This document shows positions 44,406-53,764 of a DNA stretch of 64,000 nucleotides, piece by piece. Position numbers and translations under genes: made by a program. The notes beneath the pieces were generated by a model. That model did not search any database. It was not told where the DNA came from and worked only from the letters and a program-made list of their open reading frames with translations. Each line of letters starts with the position of its first letter. Positions within the stretch are counted from its first letter, which is position 1. The DNA is from Gorillibacterium timonense (GTDB lineage Bacteria; Bacillota; Bacilli; Paenibacillales; NBRC-103111), in contig NZ_LN881723.1 in the NCBI RefSeq assembly GCF_001457415.1, forward strand, positions 777,246 to 841,245, given 5' to 3'.

Positions 44406-46040
44406 CTAGATTTGGCGGTCCCGATAAGCGCTTGGCGTGAGTCCGGTCATCTTCTTGAATACCTTGCTGAAATGGCTCGGGTCCGAATAGCCCACCGCTT
44501 CGCATATCTCATAAAACTTGATCTGCGGATCCTTCAGCAGTTCTTTCGCCTGCTCGACCCTCACCTTCGTCAAGTATTCGAAGAGGGTCTCCCCTGTCTC
44601 CTGCTTGAACAGCAGGCTGACGTAAGTCGGGCTCAGATAGACCCCCGCCGCAATGTCGGCCGCGGTGAGATTTTCCTTGAATCGTTCGTCGATCAAGCGC
44701 TCGATCCGTTCGATCACGCTTCCGGTTCTTCCCCGCCGTTTCAACTGAACGGCCGAGCACAAATCCAGAAGATAAGCTTCAATCAAGGCTTTTAATTCCT
44801 GAAGCGTCTCCAGCTTCAGCGCCCGTTCCCATACCTGCAGCTCTTTGTTTTCCCATTCGGATGATAGCAGGTTCCCTTCAAGGAGTACCCGGCTCGACAG
44901 CAGCACCAGGTGAATGCCGACATTCCGTTCATAGGAAAAGCCCGGGGAGCGGTTATGAGCCAAGCGACTGAAGATATCGTCCAAGAGGGTTTGCAGCCCT
45001 TCGGAATCGCCGGCCTTGAGCAAGGAGAGCACATCTTCCTCTGAATGCGCTCCCAAACGATACCGACCGCTATCGGACACCTCCATGCTGTCGACCGTTA
45101 GAATGCGATTCTTCCCGAGGTACCATTTCTGATTGGCAGCCTCGCGTGCCTGCTTGTAGGACTGTGGCAGATCGACCAGCCGATTCGTTTCCTCACCGAC
45201 TCCAATGGTGACGCTCAGCTTCAGCCATCGTCCGAGATTCTCCCGAATCGCCTCCGCCAAACTAAACAGCCTGTTTTCGGTCGAAGGAGAGTCCTCTGCG
45301 GTCTCGTCCTCTTCCTTGATCGTCAAGATGGCCGTATATTCGCCGAGCGTCTTCTCAAAGGCGATTCCTCCCGTTTCCTGATGAATCAGCTCCTGAATGA
45401 TGTTCAGAACCGCATAAGAGAGCAGCTGTTTGTCCCGCTCCGAGCGGGTTTCCATCGTATCCGCGAGATCGTCCAGCAGCACAACCAGAACGAGATAGCG
45501 TTCCGCTTGCAGAAAGGACAGCTCCAGGAAGGACAGCTTTTCCTCCGGATGAGCCATGTGGATGCCGTCGCTGATCGCCGACAGCAGAAACTTCTCGCGC
45601 AGAAGAGGCATGCTCTGGGTCAGCTTTACCTGCATAACGTTAACCAGCTCCCGCTCCCGGAATTCGGCGTCGAGCTCAGCCACGACCTTGCCCAACACCT
45701 CCGATAGCTCCTTGCGGCTGATCGGCTTGAAGATATAATCGACAGCCTGTACCTGCAAAGCCGATTTCAAATAATCGGTATCGTTGTGCCCGCTGATGAA
45801 GACAATCTTGGCAGCGGGCAATAAGCTCCTCAGCCGAATCGCCATCTCCGTTCCATCCAGCTTCGGCATCTTCACATCGGTCAGGACGATGTCCGGCTTG
45901 CGCTCCAGAATGAGTGCAAGGCCCGAATCCCCGTCATCAGCCGTTCCGATCAGCTCAATGCCGAGCGTCGGCCAATCCACGTAACGGGTGAGACCGTTTA
46001 TTACCGACGGCTCGTCATCGATGATCACTAGAGTCTTCAT
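44406..46040 (-). CDS. AraC-type response regulator (YesN family)
   Basis: This 544-residue regulator has a receiver domain with Asp8/Asp9, phospho-acceptor Asp55 (VLTDVKMP) and Lys105 (IFKPIS). A GGDEF-like or unassigned middle region (about 150-420) contains SVTIGVGEE. The C-terminal AraC domain (about 440-544) has AADIAAGVYLSPTYVSLLFKQ and YEICEAVGYSDPSHFSKVFKK. It is the first gene of the six-gene operon, so the system probably regulates its own transcription as well as transport. Confidence 0.94.
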   Translation of the reverse strand: MKTLVIIDDEPSVINGLTRYVDWPTLGIELIGTADDGDSGLALILERKPDIVLTDVKMPKLDGTEMAIRLRSLLPAAKIVFISGHNDTDYLKSALQVQAVDYIFKPISRKELSEVLGKVVAELDAEFRERELVNVMQVKLTQSMPLLREKFLLSAISDGIHMAHPEEKLSFLELSFLQAERYLVLVVLLDDLADTMETRSERDKQLLSYAVLNIIQELIHQETGGIAFEKTLGEYTAILTIKEEDETAEDSPSTENRLFSLAEAIRENLGRWLKLSVTIGVGEETNRLVDLPQSYKQAREAANQKWYLGKNRILTVDSMEVSDSGRYRLGAHSEEDVLSLLKAGDSEGLQTLLDDIFSRLAHNRSPGFSYERNVGIHLVLLSSRVLLEGNLLSSEWENKELQVWERALKLETLQELKALIEAYLLDLCSAVQLKRRGRTGSVIERIERLIDERFKENLTAADIAAGVYLSPTYVSLLFKQETGETLFEYLTKVRVEQAKELLKDPQIKFYEICEAVGYSDPSHFSKVFKKMTGLTPSAYRDRQI

Positions 46041-46102
46041 GGATGATGAATCTCCCTTCCATTGCGGGTTGCATATGTGCGGGCACAGAGGCAGGAAACG
46101 TC

Positions 46103-46179
46103 AAAAAAGTCTTGAACCTCCTATCTCTCCGTTCAATTCCATTATGGAACGAGCGGATGAAGGCGTCCAAGACTTTTTT
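46103..46179 (-). terminator. Terminator between rdgB and the second ABC operon
   Basis: A 12-bp AAAAAAGTCTTG/CAAGACTTTTTT stem (46103-46114 with 46168-46179) with an inner TTCCAT/ATGGAA hairpin is followed on the minus strand by a T-run. Confidence 0.75.
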
Positions 46180-46228
46180 TAGATGACCTGCTCATGGGCA
46201 TCCATGATGTATGGCATGGGCAGGGGGA

Positions 46229-46915
46229 TTAGTTCTCTTTCAATTGCCCGATCAGCTTTGCAAGGGCGTTCGCCCGGTGGCTGACGCGGTTCTTCTCGGC
46301 CATCGTCATCTCGGCCAGCGTCTTGCCGAACTCCGGCATGTAGAAGAGCGGATCATAGCCGAAGCCGCCTTCGCCGCGCCGCTCGGCGAGGATGTATCCC
46401 GAGCAGGTTCCTTCGGCGTGAATCCAGGTGCCGTTCGCCGGATCGTAGAGAACGAGCACCGAGACAAACCGCGCTTGGCTGTAGACGGAGACGGACGTAT
46501 GGGGAGTATTCTCGACATCCAGTGGCGTCGCGTCAGCCCTCTTCGCCAATTCGCGGAGCAGCTTATCGTTATTCGCCCCATCGTCACACGGCTCGCCCGC
46601 ATACCGCGCGGAATAGACGCCAGGCTCTCCGTCCAGCGCATCGACCTCTAGGCCTGAGTCATCCGCCAATACGGAAATGCGCAATCGTTCCGCGATTTCT
46701 CGAGCCTTCTTCAACGCGTTGCCAAGGAAGGTATCTTGATCCTCCACCACATCCGGCAGCTCTTCATAGTCGAGGAGGCTTCGGACTGTATAGCCCAATT
46801 CGCCGAATAGGGCGGTGAATTCGCCTACCTTGCCTTTGTTGCGCGTGGCGACGAGGATGATCTTCTGCGGATGATCTCCACCTGCTACTTTCGGATGCTC
46901 CAACACGCGAATCAA
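46229..46915 (-). CDS. rdgB: XTP/dITP diphosphatase (RdgB/HAM1)
   Basis: This 228-residue house-cleaning enzyme hydrolyses non-canonical purine nucleoside triphosphates to monophosphates. Family motifs are [13 protein letters not shown] near 20-33, [32 protein letters not shown] and the C-terminal SHRANAL. The N-terminus is about 17 residues longer than usual before the core starts. The start overlaps the rph stop by 4 bases (ATGA), so the two are coupled. Confidence 0.96.
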   Translation of the reverse strand: MIRVLEHPKVAGGDHPQKIILVATRNKGKVGEFTALFGELGYTVRSLLDYEELPDVVEDQDTFLGNALKKAREIAERLRISVLADDSGLEVDALDGEPGVYSARYAGEPCDDGANNDKLLRELAKRADATPLDVENTPHTSVSVYSQARFVSVLVLYDPANGTWIHAEGTCSGYILAERRGEGGFGYDPLFYMPEFGKTLAEMTMAEKNRVSHRANALAKLIGQLKEN

Positions 46916-47649
46916 CCTCCGATCAGATCCGCCAGAGCTCCCAGCGCCTTCTTCTGTTCTTCAATCACCGACAGAATTCCATGCTCGGCGAGCTTCAGCA
47001 GCTCTTCCAGCTCCTGTCGGCTGAATGGCGACTCCTCGCCGGTTCCCTGAACTTCGACGAATTTGCCGCTGCCGGTCATGACGACGTTCATATCGACCTT
47101 GGCCTTGGAATCCTCCTCGTAGTTCAAATCAAGCAGCGGGGTTTCGCTGACGATGCCCACGCTGATGGATGCGAGGAAATCCGTCACTGGGAACTTGGCG
47201 AACGGCTTCACCTCGTGCAATTTATGAATGGCCTGGACCATCGCGACGAACGCTCCCGTGATCGAGGTCGTCCGCGTACCGCCATCGGCTTGAATGACAT
47301 CGCAATCAAGTGTCAGTGTCCGCTCGCCGAGTTTCTCCAAATCGACGACCGAGCGAAGCGCGCGGCCGATCAGCCGTTGAATTTCCATTGTGCGGCCGCC
47401 CAGCTTGCCTTTGGCCGCTTCCCGCTGGTTGCGGGTCTGAGTGGCGCGGGGCAGCATCGAATATTCCGCTGTCACCCAGCCCTTGCCCTGTCCCTTCATA
47501 AAGGGGGGCACCCGCTCTTCGACCGTTGCGGTGCAGATGACCTTCGTGTCTCCGACTTCAATCAGTACCGAGCCTTCTGCATGTTTGTTGAAGTTCGGCG
47601 TAAGGCTCACCGGCCGGACTTGATTCTGCTCTCTTCCGTCATGTCTCAT
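46912..47649 (-). CDS. rph: Ribonuclease PH
   Basis: The protein has 245 residues from the ATG at 47649, which has GGAGGATTAAGC upstream; an upstream frame of 29 codons is rejected. The phosphorolytic exoribonuclease trims the 3' end of tRNA precursors. Visible motifs include GDTKVICTA, the RNA-binding arginine region [32 protein letters not shown] and [18 protein letters not shown]. The gene order gerM-rph-rdgB is conserved in Bacillales. Confidence 0.97.
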   Translation of the reverse strand: MRHDGREQNQVRPVSLTPNFNKHAEGSVLIEVGDTKVICTATVEERVPPFMKGQGKGWVTAEYSMLPRATQTRNQREAAKGKLGGRTMEIQRLIGRALRSVVDLEKLGERTLTLDCDVIQADGGTRTTSITGAFVAMVQAIHKLHEVKPFAKFPVTDFLASISVGIVSETPLLDLNYEEDSKAKVDMNVVMTGSGKFVEVQGTGEESPFSRQELEELLKLAEHGILSVIEEQKKALGALADLIGG

Positions 47650-47887
47650 GCTTAATCCTCCATCTTTCCTGGCACGTCGTAAGGAGACGCGCCGCGCTTC
47701 ATTCGCTATTTTACCAAAGCAAGGGAGGAAAAGCATCCCCGGATGGGAATCCGCCTCTCCTCCCGATCGAAAGCCCGTTCCCGACAGGCTGTACCAACTA
47801 GTTTACAGCCAAGGCCGCCAATTATTCAGCAGTACTCAACAACTCTTAACCGAAGGGATCTGCATCCGGCTCCCCTGCTGATCAATT

Positions 47888-47912
47888 CCGTTTCGTATCC
47901 ACACGATCAAGG
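47888..47912 (+). repeat. Dispersed 25-bp repeat, copy 1
   Basis: CCGTTTCGTATCCACACGAT plus CAAGG matches 23 of 25 bases of the copy at 53625. It lies in the rph-gerM gap (47650-47952), which otherwise shows no gene. Confidence 0.75.
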
Positions 47913-47952
47913 TGTAAGACTAACGCTTTGTCAGCGCCCTCGCTCTTCAAGC

Positions 47953-48999
47953 TCAGCTCTTGTAGGGATTAATCGTCTCCGGCCGTTCGACCGGTTCCGT
48001 ATACGCCTTGTTATCTGCTGCGCTCACCGCCGGCTTCCCGTTTACGGACAGCTGAACCTGCTTGGCCTTCGTGTTCTCCGTGAGCGAAAGCACGACCGCC
48101 TCCACCGCCTCCGGCGACGCCTTCTGATCCTTGTCAAGGAAGGCGCTCCCGAGGTCAGCGCTGATGACAGACCGGTCATCGGCCTCATTCACGCCAAGAA
48201 CCTTCGTATCCGCGGATAGTGCGGTCATGAGTCCGGTTGCAACATCCGGCCCCTTAACCAACTCCTCCAGCGTCGCTTTGGCGATATCGTTCGTTCGGTT
48301 TGTGAGCCTCGTCACCGGAACATAATAGCCGAATTGGTCCTCTGTCCGGTTGGTAAAATACAGCACCACCGCCGAGGATCTCCCCGGGTTCACACCTGGC
48401 GCGATTTCCAGGTTGATACCCATACTGCGGTCAAGAGGCTGGTCGAGCGGAGTAGCCTGCTCGGGCATCTCCGGCATGGGTTGGCCTTCCACCAGCAGCT
48501 TGACCTTCTCGATGCCGGGAAAGCCGGTCAACGTCCAGGTTAACGCCTCCAGGATTCTGCGTTCATCGACGGCGTTGTAATGGGTGAATTCCGCCGACAG
48601 GTTGACCGTCGCTGTACTCTTTTTGTCCACGGACAAGCCGAGCACCTTCGTTCCCTTCGGAAGGAGGGAGGTAAATCCCTTCGGGAGTAGAGCCGTTCCC
48701 GGCCCGCCATCGATCAGGTATTGAACCGCAGTGAGCGGACGATTGCCCGTGTCCGGAAGCGGTACGCTGACCGGAATGACGAAGCCTCCGGAATCCTTCA
48801 CATACAGCTCGGCGGCCGTTCCGGCAGCGAGGGCTTGTCCCCCTGACGTGGCATTCTCCGTTTGGTTCATCATGACGGCCGCCTCATTCGGAGGCGGATC
48901 GATGGCTTGGGACTCATCGGTGCGGAACGAGCAGCCGCTTGCGGCCAAGCTGAGCGCGAATGCGGCGGAGAGGATGCAGACGGGTTTGCCGAATTTCAT
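47953..48999 (-). CDS. gerM: GerM-like sporulation lipoprotein with two GerMN domains
   Basis: The protein has 348 residues from the ATG at 48999, with GGAGGAATTATCC upstream. The lipoprotein signal ends in ASGC. Two GerMN domains follow (about 75-180 and 215-325), each with PLTAVQYLIDG or LEELVKGP style helices and a strand-rich core. In B. subtilis GerM is needed for sporulation and germination and lies before rph, as here. Upstream, a sigma-E-like TATACATA is visible about 40 bases before the start, without strong support. Confidence 0.92.
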   Translation of the reverse strand: MKFGKPVCILSAAFALSLAASGCSFRTDESQAIDPPPNEAAVMMNQTENATSGGQALAAGTAAELYVKDSGGFVIPVSVPLPDTGNRPLTAVQYLIDGGPGTALLPKGFTSLLPKGTKVLGLSVDKKSTATVNLSAEFTHYNAVDERRILEALTWTLTGFPGIEKVKLLVEGQPMPEMPEQATPLDQPLDRSMGINLEIAPGVNPGRSSAVVLYFTNRTEDQFGYYVPVTRLTNRTNDIAKATLEELVKGPDVATGLMTALSADTKVLGVNEADDRSVISADLGSAFLDKDQKASPEAVEAVVLSLTENTKAKQVQLSVNGKPAVSAADNKAYTEPVERPETINPYKS

Positions 49000-49142
49000 C
49001 GGATAATTCCTCCTTGGATCCATGATATCGTGCTTGTTTCCCTTCTATGTATACGAGCCCCGGCGCATTTTATAACCGGATTTGGCTCACAATGTAAGGG
49101 GGATTGCACGCACGAAGAACGTCCGCACAAGGAGGAATCGGA

Positions 49143-49703
49143 ATGGCGGTCAAATACAATCTGGACAGTGCGAAGGTGGAGAAAGCGGCGAGAGAATGGC
49201 TTTCGGAACGGGGGGTCAAGCTGGAACAGATCGCAAAGCTCGTGCTGGACGCACAGAGGGAATACTACCCGCAGCTCACGGAGGAGGAATGCTTGGCTGC
49301 CGTGAATAGAGTCCTCTCCAAGCGCGAGGTGCAGAACGCCGTTCTTCTCGGCATTCAGCTGGATCGGCTTGCCGAAGCGGGAACGCTCGAATCGCCGCTT
49401 CAGGAGCTCATCGAGAACGACGAGAAGCTGTTCGGCTGCGACGAGGTGCTGGCCTTGTCCATCGTCAACGTATATGGCAGCATCGGGTTTACCAATTACG
49501 GTTACCTGGATAAGCTGAAGCCGGGTATTCTCGCCAAGCTGAACGACAAGACGGATAACGAATGCCACACCTTCCTCGACGATCTCGTCGGCGCCATCGC
49601 CGCATCGGCCTGCAGCTACATCGCTCACCGGCAGCAGGCGAAGGCGGAACAAGAGCGCAGCGGAGATGCAGCTGTCCCCACTCTCACGGCTTCTACGGAT
49701 TGA
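49143..49703 (+). CDS. Phosphatidylglycerophosphatase A-related protein (YutG-like)
   Basis: The protein has 186 residues from the ATG at 49143 (AAGGAGGAATCGG upstream). Family features are LSKREVQNAVLLGIQLD, DEVLALSIVNVYGSIG, TNYGYLDKLKPGIL and HTFLDDLVGAIAASACS. YutG-type proteins belong to the PgpA family, which removes phosphate from phosphatidylglycerophosphate in lipid synthesis. This soluble-looking version lacks clear transmembrane helices, and its enzyme activity is less certain. It is a single-gene unit. Confidence 0.88.
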   Translation: MAVKYNLDSAKVEKAAREWLSERGVKLEQIAKLVLDAQREYYPQLTEEECLAAVNRVLSKREVQNAVLLGIQLDRLAEAGTLESPLQELIENDEKLFGCDEVLALSIVNVYGSIGFTNYGYLDKLKPGILAKLNDKTDNECHTFLDDLVGAIAASACSYIAHRQQAKAEQERSGDAAVPTLTASTD

Positions 49704-49750
49704 CCGGACAAGAAGACCGTTCCGGATTCCACCGTGTGACACGCTAATAG

Positions 49751-49780
49751 GCAAAAGCCCGGTTAAGTCCGGGCTTTTGC
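49751..49780. terminator. Bidirectional terminator overlapping a coding end
   Basis: A perfect 12-bp stem GCAAAAGCCCGG/CCGGGCTTTTGC has a 6-base loop. It serves the plus gene ending at 49703 and lies across the last codons and stop of the minus-strand metallo-hydrolase gene. Confidence 0.85.
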
Positions 49781-50764
49781 CGCATGGTAAATCAGCTTTC
49801 CTGCTCGCTCTTCCTTTCGGACGTTCCCTTGAGCTTCCAGGTAGTTCAAGTGAGCGATCGTCTCCGAAAGGGCAAACCGGAGCGTATGGATCGTCAGTTC
49901 GCGGCCGAAGTAAGCTTCGCTCAGCTCATAAGCTGTTTTCGGTTCATCCATCATCGCAGTCATCTTCCGAAGTCGCTCTTCATGATGGAGGATCAATTCG
50001 CCTGCCCGCTCCGCCAAATTCGCAAACGGATCGCGATGGCCCGGGTAGACGAGCCGCACTGGCCGCTCGGCAATATCCTGCAGCGCCTTCAAGTAGGAGT
50101 CCAGCGGATTCGCGTCCTCACCGGGGATATAGCTGATATTAGGCGATATACGCGGCAGCACATGATCTCCTGCGAACAGCAATTGTTCCTCCACCTGATA
50201 GAAACACAGATGCCCGAATGCATGACCGGGAGTATGGATCGCCTCCCACTCCCAGCCGCCCATGCGGATCATCTCCCCCGCGCCAAGCTCCGTAATCGTC
50301 GGCTGCGGGGAAACCTGCGGGATGAAGCTATCCAGGTGATCCCGAAGCTCCGGGAGCTTCGCCTTCGCAAGCCCGTGCCTCTCGAAGAGTCGAAGCGTCT
50401 CTTCCGTCAGCGGAGCATCGCCTCTCCAGAGCCGCTCGGTCTGCCTTCGCCCTTCCGGCGATAAGAAGACCGGCGCGCCGCTCTTCTCTTGAAACCACCC
50501 GGCCAGCCCGTAATGATCCGGGTGATGATGGGTCAGCACCACCTGCGAGAGACGATCCACAGCTAAGCCCAGCTCACTCAAGATTTGATCCCATAAGCTG
50601 CGCGCTTCCGGAGTGTTTAAACCGGGATCGATCAACGACCAGCCGGTCCCGGCCGCATCCGGCAGCACATAGCTGTTGACCCAGCGCAGCGGAAACGGCA
50701 GCGGGATGCGGACGCGGATAATCGATTCGTCGCCGGGGCGATCATAGAGGGCTCTCCCCGCCAT
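49763..50764 (-). CDS. MBL-fold metallo-hydrolase
   Basis: This 333-residue enzyme has metal motif HHHPDH at 79-84, later ligands in HTPGHAFGH, FAGDHVLP and a final YPGHRDP. A C-terminal winged-helix-like extension (from about 255: HHEERLRKM...FALSETIAHLNYLEAQGNV) resembles the LACTB2-type C-terminal domain. It is expected to hydrolyse a thioester or lactone; the substrate is unknown. It starts directly after the stop of the methyltransferase gene (no gap), so the two are coupled. Confidence 0.9.
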   Translation of the reverse strand: MAGRALYDRPGDESIIRVRIPLPFPLRWVNSYVLPDAAGTGWSLIDPGLNTPEARSLWDQILSELGLAVDRLSQVVLTHHHPDHYGLAGWFQEKSGAPVFLSPEGRRQTERLWRGDAPLTEETLRLFERHGLAKAKLPELRDHLDSFIPQVSPQPTITELGAGEMIRMGGWEWEAIHTPGHAFGHLCFYQVEEQLLFAGDHVLPRISPNISYIPGEDANPLDSYLKALQDIAERPVRLVYPGHRDPFANLAERAGELILHHEERLRKMTAMMDEPKTAYELSEAYFGRELTIHTLRFALSETIAHLNYLEAQGNVRKEERAGKLIYHAAKART

Positions 50765-51508
50765 CTACTTGTCCTCCCGCGTTCCGACCAGAATCAGCCG
50801 CTTGGAGTCCTCTTCGGAGTAAGCTCCGCTCTCATAATCGCCGTGGACTTGATCGAGGATGAGACCCGTTCCGGCCAGCAGCCGCTCAAAGTCATCCTTT
50901 CCATAGAGCCTCACCCGTTCCAGATAGTTCCGCTCCGGTTTCCCCGGTTCGGACAAGACGATCCGCTTGAAGACGAATCCGCTCTCGATCGAGCGGCTTT
51001 CCCGGATGGTGACCGCTCCGTCCTGCCGCTCCGAGTAGGGAACCAGATTCCGTTCTACATATCGCGCGTTCATGAAGTCGAGCAGAAATCGACCTCCTGG
51101 ACGCAAGAGGCGTCCGATTTCTCGCAGAACGGCTCCGTTCTCCGCATCGGTCTCAAAGTAACCGAATGAAGTGAACAGGTTCACCACCGCATCGAACGGG
51201 CCTTCCAGTGGAACCGCGCGCATGTCGCCCTTTACCCATTCAACCTGATGACGGACATCCAAACGCCGCGCTTCCTCAAGCAGCACGTCCGACAGATCCA
51301 TCCCGGTTACCCGGTAGCCTTCCTCGGCTAAGGCAAGCGAATGCCTGCCCATGCCGCAGCACAGATCGAATACATGAGACCCAGGGTCTAAATGCAGCCA
51401 GCCCGTCATCCGGCTCGCCTCTGCTTGAGCGCCCATCATATCACGATGCTTATAAACGAGCAGGTAATCCTGTCCAAAGCTTTTCTCATACCATGCTTCC
51501 GCCATCAT
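50765..51508 (-). CDS. Class I SAM-dependent methyltransferase
   Basis: The protein has 247 residues from the ATG at 51508, with GAGGAG upstream; 31 codons of frame before it are not used. The Rossmann-type SAM site VFDLCCGMGRHSLALAEEGY is near residues 47-66, motif II TGMDLSDVLLEEAR follows, and DAVVNLFTSFGYF is the post-motif. The target molecule is unknown. It is translationally coupled to the MBL hydrolase. Confidence 0.93.
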   Translation of the reverse strand: MMAEAWYEKSFGQDYLLVYKHRDMMGAQAEASRMTGWLHLDPGSHVFDLCCGMGRHSLALAEEGYRVTGMDLSDVLLEEARRLDVRHQVEWVKGDMRAVPLEGPFDAVVNLFTSFGYFETDAENGAVLREIGRLLRPGGRFLLDFMNARYVERNLVPYSERQDGAVTIRESRSIESGFVFKRIVLSEPGKPERNYLERVRLYGKDDFERLLAGTGLILDQVHGDYESGAYSEEDSKRLILVGTREDK

Positions 51509-51788
51509 CCATTTCTCCTCTTCGTCCACCTGATTCTTTTTCCTATTGTACGTTTGTCGCTGTTTCTGTGCAATCCGACCGCTGATTCTGAACTTGTCCA
51601 ATGCGGGTATAGGTACTTAAGAGACAGCCCAATCTGCGAGCGAAGTCCTTCCTACATACGCCGCGTGTCCGATTCCGAAATTGCACTTATCCGCATGATT
51701 CGGGCTGATTCGTACTTGCACGACACGATGATCAAGGCCGCCAACTCACCCATCCGCTCAGCATACCTGTTCGAGGAGATGACCCATT

Positions 51789-53549
51789 ATGCACTTAGAG
51801 GCTTTTTATCACGGCACCAAAAACAACTGGGCTTACGCCTACGATAGCCGCACCATTCACCTGCGATTCCGAACGAAACGGAATGATGTGGAGCAGGTCT
51901 ATGCCATCACCGGCGACAAATACGCATGGGGCCGAACGGTGAAGACGGAGCCCCTGCAAAAAACAGCCTCGGATGCCCTGTTCGATTATTGGGAAGGTCG
52001 ATTCCGTCCCCTGTTCAAACGGATGAACTATGGCTTCAAAATCACCGCCGGAAACGAAACCGTCTGGATGATCGAGAACGGCATCACCCACAATGAGCCG
52101 ACTCCGCCGGGGGGGTATTTCGAATACTCCTACATCCACGAGGTGGATGTCTTTACTCCGCCGGAATGGGCCAAGGATGCGATCTTCTATCAAATCTTCC
52201 CCGACCGCTTCTGCAATGGAGACCCGTCGAACGATCCCAAGGAAGTGCAGCCATGGGGAACGGCACCCGATTACGGCAACCGCATGGGCGGAGACCTGCA
52301 GGGTGTCCTGAACAAGCTCGACTACTTGCTCGACCTCGGCGTCAACGCCATCTATTTCACTCCGCTCTTCGAAGCGCCATCCAACCATAAATATGACACG
52401 GTGGATTATAAGAACGTCGATCCGCATTTTGGTACTAATGAGCTGCTCAAAAAGCTGGTGGAAGAATGCCACAAACGGGGAATCCGCGTCGTTCTGGATG
52501 CCGTGTTCAATCACTGCGGCGAAAACTTCTTCGCCTTCAAGGATGTCCGGGAGAAGGGCAAGGACTCCAAATTCGCGGACTGGTTCTACGTACGGGAATT
52601 TCCCATCGCGGTCAAGGAGGGCATTCCCAGTTATGATACCTTCGGCTTTTATGGCAATATGCCTAAATTCAACACGGCGAATCGCGAGGTGAAGGAATAC
52701 CTGCTCGATGTCGCTCGTTTTTGGATCGAGGAGATCAAGCTGGACGGCTGGCGGCTCGATGTCGCCAACGAAATCGATCACCATTTCTGGCGCTCGTTCC
52801 GCCGAGTGGTGAAGGAGGCCAATCCGGAAGCCTATATCATCGGAGAAGTCTGGAATGATTCCATCAACTGGCTGCTCGGCGATCAATTCGATTCGGTCAT
52901 GAACTACCCGTTCTCCAACCGGGTGCTGGAGTTCTTTGTCTCCGGCCAGGTCGACGGCTTCACGTTTGCGAACAACATGGGCTGTCTTCTGATGCGCTAC
53001 CCGCAGCAAGCCAATGAAGTCATCTTCAATCTCCTGTGCAGCCATGATACGCCGAGGGCGCTTACGATCTGCAACGAGGACAAGCGCAAGCTGAAGCTGG
53101 CTATCGTATTCCTGATGACGTACATCGGCACGCCCTGCATTTTCTATGGAGATGAAGTCGGCCTGAAGGGCGGCGCGGACCCCGCCTGCCGCGTCTGTAT
53201 GGAATGGGACCCGAAGAAGCAGGACAACGAGCTGTACGACTTCTACAAGCTGTTGATCAACCTCCGCAAGGGGAACAAGGTGCTGCGCGACGGACGCTTC
53301 CGCTTTCTGAAGGCGGACATGAACGACATGCGGATCGTATATGAGCGGATCGACGAGGAGAGCCATTTTCTGATCTGGATGAACAACACGATCGGGCCGA
53401 CCACCCTCGACCATCCCATTGAGACCAACGATTGGGTGGACGCCCTCTCCGGCGAGAAGGTTACCACCTATCAAGGCAAGCTTTCCATTCCGCTCGACCC
53501 GCTTGGATACCGCATCCTCCGCCGCAGCCTGGCCAAGAACAAGAAATGA
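51789..53549 (+). CDS. GH13 alpha-glycosidase (neopullulanase/cyclomaltodextrinase type)
   Basis: This 586-residue intracellular enzyme has an N-terminal CBM34-like domain (1-120) and a GH13 barrel. Catalytic residues are Asp324 (DGWRLDVANE), Glu353 (IGEVW) and Asp420 (CSHDTPR), with DAVFNH at 237-242. The N-terminal domain and motifs fit the neopullulanase/cyclomaltodextrinase subgroup, which breaks cyclodextrins and maltooligosaccharides. GGAGATG precedes the start. There is no signal peptide. It is not linked to a transporter here. It ends before the bidirectional terminator at 53676. Confidence 0.95.
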   Translation: MHLEAFYHGTKNNWAYAYDSRTIHLRFRTKRNDVEQVYAITGDKYAWGRTVKTEPLQKTASDALFDYWEGRFRPLFKRMNYGFKITAGNETVWMIENGITHNEPTPPGGYFEYSYIHEVDVFTPPEWAKDAIFYQIFPDRFCNGDPSNDPKEVQPWGTAPDYGNRMGGDLQGVLNKLDYLLDLGVNAIYFTPLFEAPSNHKYDTVDYKNVDPHFGTNELLKKLVEECHKRGIRVVLDAVFNHCGENFFAFKDVREKGKDSKFADWFYVREFPIAVKEGIPSYDTFGFYGNMPKFNTANREVKEYLLDVARFWIEEIKLDGWRLDVANEIDHHFWRSFRRVVKEANPEAYIIGEVWNDSINWLLGDQFDSVMNYPFSNRVLEFFVSGQVDGFTFANNMGCLLMRYPQQANEVIFNLLCSHDTPRALTICNEDKRKLKLAIVFLMTYIGTPCIFYGDEVGLKGGADPACRVCMEWDPKKQDNELYDFYKLLINLRKGNKVLRDGRFRFLKADMNDMRIVYERIDEESHFLIWMNNTIGPTTLDHPIETNDWVDALSGEKVTTYQGKLSIPLDPLGYRILRRSLAKNKK

Positions 53550-53624
53550 CCTTACCCTTTCCTAACCAGTCCGTTGTGAACTCAAAAGCCGTGGCTTTCG
53601 CTCCCCTTCCCATTCCGATTAGCG

Positions 53625-53649
53625 CCGCTTCGTATCCACACGATTAAGG
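53625..53649 (+). repeat. Dispersed 25-bp repeat, copy 2
   Basis: CCGCTTCGTATCCACACGAT plus TAAGG, the second copy of the repeat at 47888, 5.7 kb away and in the same orientation. Both are followed by the 3' end of a minus-strand gene. Confidence 0.75.
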
Positions 53650-53675
53650 CCGACAGAGTACTCGATACGCATAAT

Positions 53676-53715
53676 AAAATGCAGCCGCTCCATCATCAGA
53701 AGCGGACTGCATTTT
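53676..53715. terminator. Bidirectional terminator
   Basis: An AAAATGCAG/CTGCATTTT stem (53676-53684 with 53707-53715) with inner CCGCT/AGCGG pairs. It separates the convergent glycosidase and leucine-rich-repeat genes. Confidence 0.88.
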
Positions 53716-53764
53716 GGTTGTTTATGAGCCTTAGCCTAAACGAATCTACTGCTAGGCTCCTCCT

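Noticed and set aside
51602-51847. Open plus frame running into the GH13 gene
   Set aside because: There is no start signal, and the GH13 gene has its own ribosome-binding site and CBM34-like N-terminus in another frame.
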